DNA of 8,719 nt. Source: an uncultured Clostridia bacterium. Lineage in GTDB: Bacteria; Bacillota; Clostridia; TANB77; CAG-508. Where the stretch lies: contig CALXRJ010000169.1 of assembly GCA_944390615.1 (NCBI GenBank), positions 1 through 8,719 of the forward strand, given 5' to 3'. Shown piece by piece: positions 4,630-8,719 of the stretch (its first letter is position 1; each line of letters opens with the position of its first letter). Under the pieces are notes generated by a model. That model was not told the DNA's origin and did not search any database. It saw nothing but the letters and a program-made list of their open reading frames with translations. A program made the position numbers and the translations under genes.

Positions 4630-7038
4630 ATGAAAAATAAAAATGAATTAAGTTATAAAAAATTAAAAATGACTTGTGATCCAAATATATTTAAGTTCGA
4701 AACAACAGAAAACTTAGAACCCATCACCACAGGAATTGGACAAGATAGAGGAATAAAAGCCTTAGAATTTGGAATCAATGTCGATATAAAAGGTTACAAC
4801 ATCTACTTAGAAGGACCAAGTGGTGTTGGAAAAACCATGTATACGAAAAATTATTTAAGAAAAATAGCCAAAAAGAAAAGAGTACCACCAGATTGGTGTT
4901 ATATTTATAATTTCAATAATCCCAATGAACCAATAGCAGTTTCACTTCCAGCAGGGCATGGAAAAGAATTTAAAGAAGACATGGAAAACTTTATCAAAGA
5001 AATCAAAAAAGACATAAAAGATACCTTTAATAATGATGACTTTGAAAAAGAAAAAGCATTTATCAGACAAGAATATGAAGAAAAAAGAGAAAAATTAATG
5101 AACAAATTAGAAAAAGATGCTTTAAACCAAAGCTTTCAAGTAAAATCAGCCCAAAATGGAATTTATATGATGCCAATTTTAGATGGAAAAGCCTTAAAAG
5201 AAGAAGAATTTGACCAATTAGATGAAACTGTAAAAAGTAGTTTTGAAGAAAAATCAGCAGTTGTTCAACAAATGATAATGGACGTGATAGGAAGAATTAA
5301 ACAAATAGAAAGAGCCTCAAACAAAAAAATAGAAGAATGGCAATCAAATGTAGCTTTACTTACTGTAAATGTTCATATCAATCTTTTAAAATCAAAATAT
5401 AAAAGAAACAAAAAAATCAATCAATTCTTAAATGAAGTAAAAAAAGATGTATTAAAAAATGTTCCCATATTTTTAGCAGAAGATACCAACCAAGCAGCAC
5501 AACATCCAATGCAAGCTCCGCAACCAATGGGACAACCACAAGACCCATGCTTAAATTACAGAGTAAATTTATTTGTAGATAATAGCGAATTAGAAGGTGC
5601 TCCTGTTATCATGGATTCCAACTATTCTTATCAAAATATTTTTGGAAAACTAGAATATGAAAATTATTATGGAACATTAAAAACAGATTTTACAATGTTA
5701 AAATCAGGGTTATTACAAAAAGCAAATGGTGGTTACATCATCTTTCAAGCAAGAGACTTATTAGCCAATGGTATTTGTTATGATATGCTAAAAAAAGCAC
5801 TTAGAATCAAAGAAATTGGAATCGAAAATTCCAATGAACAACGTTCTTCTATGGTAATGATATCTTTAAAACCAGAGCCAATTCCATTAGATTTAAAAGT
5901 GGTTCTAATAGGGGACGCAGCCATATATCAAGCACTACTTGCTATGGATTCCGATTTTAAAAACCTATTCAAAATAAAAGTAGAATGGGAAGAAGTAGCA
6001 GAAATGAATGAAGAAAATGTAAATCGTTTAGCTAGAATCATTCATGACTATTGTGAGCAATCAGAGCTTTTACAATTAGACAAATATGCCATAGCAAAAG
6101 TAGTAGAATGTGCATCACGTATGGCAGGAGACCAAACGAAAATTTCAACCCTATTTAATGATTTATTTGAAATCATAGGAGAAGCCTCTACTTGGGCTAA
6201 AATGTCAAAAGCAAAACTAGTTACTCCAAATTTTATTGACAAAGCACTAAAAGAGCAAAAAGAAAGAGTCAAAAAATATGATTCTTTATATACAGAAATG
6301 ATAAAAGACAATTCTTTATTAATCTCAACATCAGGCAGTAAAGTTGGTGAGCTAAACGGCTTAACCGTTATGACAATTGGAAACACAGCATTTGGTAAAC
6401 CAGCCAAAATCACAGTAAACACTTATACCGGAAAAAGTGGTATCATCAATATAGAAAGAGAAGTAGAAATGTCAGGTTCTACACATTCTAAAGGTGTCCT
6501 TATCTTAAATGGCTTTTTAGGAGAACGATTTGCTCAAGACATTCCACTTAGCCTAACAGCGAGTATCTGTTTTGAACAACTTTACAATGGTGTAGATGGA
6601 GACAGTGCCTCTAGTACAGAACTATATGGTTTACTTTCTAGTTTATCAGAAATACCAATTAATCAAGCAATTGCCGTTACGGGCTCTGTTAACCAAAAAG
6701 GAGAAATTCAACCAATTGGTGGTGTAAATGAAAAAATAGAAGGATTTTACCAAATATGTAAAATGAGAGGCTTAGACGGTTCTCATGGTGTTATGATACC
6801 AGTTCAAAATGTAAAAAACTTACAATTATCAGAAGAGGTCATTGATAGTGTAAGAAATGGATTATTTACCATTTATGCTATATCGACAATAGATGAAGGA
6901 ATTGAAGTATTAACAGGTGTTCCAGCAGGAAAAAAAGACAAAAATGGTAAATTCCCAGCAGGAACGGTTAATTACCTAGTTTATGAAAAATTAAAAAAAT
7001 ATGCGGAGATAAGTAAAAATGATGAAGTTAAAAAATAA
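4630..7038 (+). CDS. Lon-family ATP-dependent protease with AAA_32 ATPase domain (COG1067 type)
   Basis: This 802-residue protein joins an AAA+ ATPase to a C-terminal Lon peptidase domain and should degrade unfolded or regulatory proteins in the cytoplasm. The Walker A motif is GPSGVGKT (62-69). A long charged, coiled-coil-prone insertion spans about 115-285, followed by a Gln/Pro/Met-rich stretch (about 288-307). The second ATPase half contains GGYIIFQARDLL (367-378) and the sensor-like region after LKVVLIGD. The Lon domain has the Ser-Lys dyad: S659 in DGDSASS and K702 in GGVNEK. They are 43 residues apart, as in E. coli Lon. It lacks the LAN substrate-binding domain of classical Lon and has no transmembrane segment, which separates it from LonA and archaeal LonB. 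GGAGGG (4619-4624) lies 5 bases before the ATG. The final 17 bases overlap the next gene, which implies translational coupling. Confidence 0.93.
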   Translation: MKNKNELSYKKLKMTCDPNIFKFETTENLEPITTGIGQDRGIKALEFGINVDIKGYNIYLEGPSGVGKTMYTKNYLRKIAKKKRVPPDWCYIYNFNNPNEPIAVSLPAGHGKEFKEDMENFIKEIKKDIKDTFNNDDFEKEKAFIRQEYEEKREKLMNKLEKDALNQSFQVKSAQNGIYMMPILDGKALKEEEFDQLDETVKSSFEEKSAVVQQMIMDVIGRIKQIERASNKKIEEWQSNVALLTVNVHINLLKSKYKRNKKINQFLNEVKKDVLKNVPIFLAEDTNQAAQHPMQAPQPMGQPQDPCLNYRVNLFVDNSELEGAPVIMDSNYSYQNIFGKLEYENYYGTLKTDFTMLKSGLLQKANGGYIIFQARDLLANGICYDMLKKALRIKEIGIENSNEQRSSMVMISLKPEPIPLDLKVVLIGDAAIYQALLAMDSDFKNLFKIKVEWEEVAEMNEENVNRLARIIHDYCEQSELLQLDKYAIAKVVECASRMAGDQTKISTLFNDLFEIIGEASTWAKMSKAKLVTPNFIDKALKEQKERVKKYDSLYTEMIKDNSLLISTSGSKVGELNGLTVMTIGNTAFGKPAKITVNTYTGKSGIINIEREVEMSGSTHSKGVLILNGFLGERFAQDIPLSLTASICFEQLYNGVDGDSASSTELYGLLSSLSEIPINQAIAVTGSVNQKGEIQPIGGVNEKIEGFYQICKMRGLDGSHGVMIPVQNVKNLQLSEEVIDSVRNGLFTIYAISTIDEGIEVLTGVPAGKKDKNGKFPAGTVNYLVYEKLKKYAEISKNDEVKK

Positions 7039-8719
7039 TAAAGGAGTTACTTTAGTTGCATTAACCATAACAGTTATTGTTTTATTAATCCTTACCAATA
7101 TAGTTATATATAATTCTAGTAGTCATTTAGCAATGAAAAATGTTAATAATTTATATAGTGATATTGATTCCATTAGCACAAAAGTATCAGACTATTATTT
7201 AACCAATAATAGTCTTCCCATATATGGGGAACAAGTTTATTTTAATGACAAAGAAGCATTAAAAACCTTATTTCAAGTAAATGGTGGTACAGGAGATGAA
7301 ATCAATCCCAATGACGATGGACCATATTATGTATTAAACTTATCGCGATTAGAAAATCTTACCCTAAATTATGGTAGAGATTACGGAAAATGGGCAGCAG
7401 ATTCGTCTTATCAAGATTACCAAGACTTATATATCATCAATGGCGTAACCCATCAAATCTACTATCCAAAAGGCATTACATATCAAGATACAGTTTATTT
7501 TACGATGGATTTAGGAGATGAAGTAATTAATAAGATTGAAACAGCAAGTATGCCAGATGGTGTTACACTAACCGTAAACGAAGTCAATAAAAATACCATT
7601 AGTGGTGAAACAAAAGTCATGATAGAGGCTAATATTACTTTAGATTTAAATGCAGATTATACAACAGAAAATTTACAGTATGGCTGGAAAGTAGCAGGAG
7701 ATACAAGTGATGTAACCTATACAAAATTTACTTTAGATGAAAATAATGCAGCAACTTTAACAAGTAAATTACTAGAAAATAGTACAGACTATTATTTATA
7801 TATTAAAGTTTTTGATATAAATGGTTATGAGCATATCGTAGAACAAATTGCTACAACCGAGACAATGCCATATTTACCAAGTGATAATTTTACAAGAGTA
7901 GCGGGAACAGATTTAAGTACAGGATTAGTAATAGAAGATGAACTAGGAAATCAATATGTATGGGTAGAAGTGCCAAGAACAGATGAAGTATATCCAACAG
8001 CTACAGCAGATTTAGATTTTGATACTTTAACAGGAACAAATTTGACAAATGCATATACAGCAATAGAAAACGATTTGCATACCTATACAAGCCTATATAG
8101 AGATGAAACCGATTATACAGATGAATATTATGCAAATGATACAACAGGTTTGACACAGGATGAATACAATACATTAAAGCAAACAATGTTAAAAAGTGTG
8201 TATGTGAATGAAGGATTTTGGATAGGAAGATATGAAGCAGGAATAGCAAATTATAGAACCGATTATACAGAAATAGATAGTAGTTCTGCCATACCAAGTT
8301 CCAAAGCAAACCAATATCCATACACCAATGTACATTGTAGAGAAGCTCAGGAATTAGCAAGTAGAGTGGATAGCGGAGATTATACAAGTAGTCTAATATT
8401 TGGCGTTCAATGGGATTTAGTGTTAAAATATTTAGAAGTAAAAGCAGTTGAACAAGGAGAAAACTTAGCTACCATACAGAACGAATTAAATGCAAACAGT
8501 ACAGGTTGGGGAAATTACCTAGATACTACTTATAATATTACAAGAGCAATCGCAAAATATTCATTAACAGAAGGAGAGAGTTGGCTAAGTACACCCTATA
8601 ACAAAGAAGTGAAAGGAAAAGTATTGCTAACAACTGGGGCAAGTGATACATTTTGTAAGCAAAATATTTATGATTTAGCAGGAAATGCTTGGGAATGGAC
8701 GCTTGAATATGCGGCAGAC
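7022..8719 (+). CDS. Prepilin-type leader protein with C-terminal FGE/SUMF1-like domain (3' end outside window)
   Basis: The frame is open from ATG 7022 to the last base, 566 codons without a stop. The start MKLKNNKGVTLVALTITVIV is a type IV prepilin-like leader: a basic stretch, G8 before the predicted cleavage site, then a hydrophobic helix (9-30). The usual Glu at mature position 5 is Ala13. The part after the helix (about 31-190) resembles a pilin-like extracellular body. About 195-285 looks like a beta-sandwich (Ig/FN3-like) domain. From about 301 the protein has GNQYVWVEVP, then FWIGRYEAG (399-407), SLIFGVQWDLVLKYLE, and IYDLAGNAWEWT (549-560). The GNxWEW motif is the hallmark of the formylglycine-generating-enzyme fold, which is related to the C-type lectin fold. 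The C-terminus, with any catalytic cysteines, is missing. The protein is probably surface-exposed and anchored or assembled through the leader. The start overlaps the Lon gene by 17 bases; GGAG at 7005-7008 is a weak, distant ribosome site. Confidence 0.87.
   Translation, partial: MKLKNNKGVTLVALTITVIVLLILTNIVIYNSSSHLAMKNVNNLYSDIDSISTKVSDYYLTNNSLPIYGEQVYFNDKEALKTLFQVNGGTGDEINPNDDGPYYVLNLSRLENLTLNYGRDYGKWAADSSYQDYQDLYIINGVTHQIYYPKGITYQDTVYFTMDLGDEVINKIETASMPDGVTLTVNEVNKNTISGETKVMIEANITLDLNADYTTENLQYGWKVAGDTSDVTYTKFTLDENNAATLTSKLLENSTDYYLYIKVFDINGYEHIVEQIATTETMPYLPSDNFTRVAGTDLSTGLVIEDELGNQYVWVEVPRTDEVYPTATADLDFDTLTGTNLTNAYTAIENDLHTYTSLYRDETDYTDEYYANDTTGLTQDEYNTLKQTMLKSVYVNEGFWIGRYEAGIANYRTDYTEIDSSSAIPSSKANQYPYTNVHCREAQELASRVDSGDYTSSLIFGVQWDLVLKYLEVKAVEQGENLATIQNELNANSTGWGNYLDTTYNITRAIAKYSLTEGESWLSTPYNKEVKGKVLLTTGASDTFCKQNIYDLAGNAWEWTLEYAAD

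Noticed and set aside
7043..7060. GGAG at 7043-7046 with a downstream TTG as an alternative start for the pilin-like gene
   Set aside because: It would remove the basic stretch and the glycine of the prepilin leader, which are the clearest conserved part of the protein start.
8108..8271. 14-base direct repeat (ACCGATTATACAGA at 8108-8121 and 8258-8271) in the FGE-domain gene
   Set aside because: Both copies encode Thr-Asp-Tyr-Thr in frame, in a Tyr/Thr/Asp-rich protein. The flanks do not match, so chance or biased codon use explains it better than a repeat unit or template repeat.
8001..8387. 128-codon open frame on the - strand, rich in Leu/Tyr/His
   Set aside because: It lies opposite the well-supported FGE-domain gene and mirrors its Asp/Tyr/Thr-rich codons. 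It has no ribosome site or recognisable domain.

Overview
This is a strongly A/T-rich, gene-dense stretch with every gene on the + strand. Genes have Shine-Dalgarno sites of the GGAGG type and very short spacers. A standard bacterial code fits: stops are TAA and TAG, and Trp is TGG. Together with the protein relatives (clostridial-type TsaD, a COG1768-like phosphohydrolase, RecG, a COG1067-type Lon protease and a 'GVTLVAL' prepilin leader) this points to a low-GC Firmicute, probably an uncultured gut-type Clostridia relative. The taxon is an inference; no rRNA or other marker gene is present.

Layout. Positions 1-363 hold the 3' end of carB (carbamoyl-phosphate synthase large subunit), closed by an intrinsic terminator at about 368-412. 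A recognisable promoter (446-474) then starts what looks like one transcription unit: tsaD (tRNA t6A synthesis, TTG start), a calcineurin-like phosphohydrolase, recG (replication-fork and recombination helicase) and a 60-residue two-helix membrane protein. A perfect GC-rich 65-bp palindrome lies between the phosphohydrolase and recG. It starts on the last base of the upstream stop codon and ends 4 bp before the recG ribosome binding site.

A second promoter (4572-4600), whose -10 box is embedded in a perfect 9-bp inverted repeat, drives an 802-residue Lon-family ATP-dependent protease. The last 17 bases of that gene overlap the start of a large open frame that runs off the window (7022-8719). 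The start of this frame has to be read from motif and context. It encodes a prepilin-type leader and membrane helix, a middle beta-rich region, and a C-terminal formylglycine-generating-enzyme (FGE/SUMF1)-like, C-type-lectin-fold domain, cut off just after its GNAWEW motif.

The first two thirds are housekeeping genes (pyrimidine/arginine supply, tRNA modification, DNA repair). The accessory interest lies in the palindrome, in the regulated Lon gene, and in the surface/pilin-like FGE-domain protein coupled to Lon. Proteins of this last type should be checked for being targets of a diversity-generating retroelement, but the part that would show it is outside the window. No gene-free stretch exceeds about 160 bases. 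I see no tRNA, rRNA, CRISPR array, insertion sequence or phage gene.
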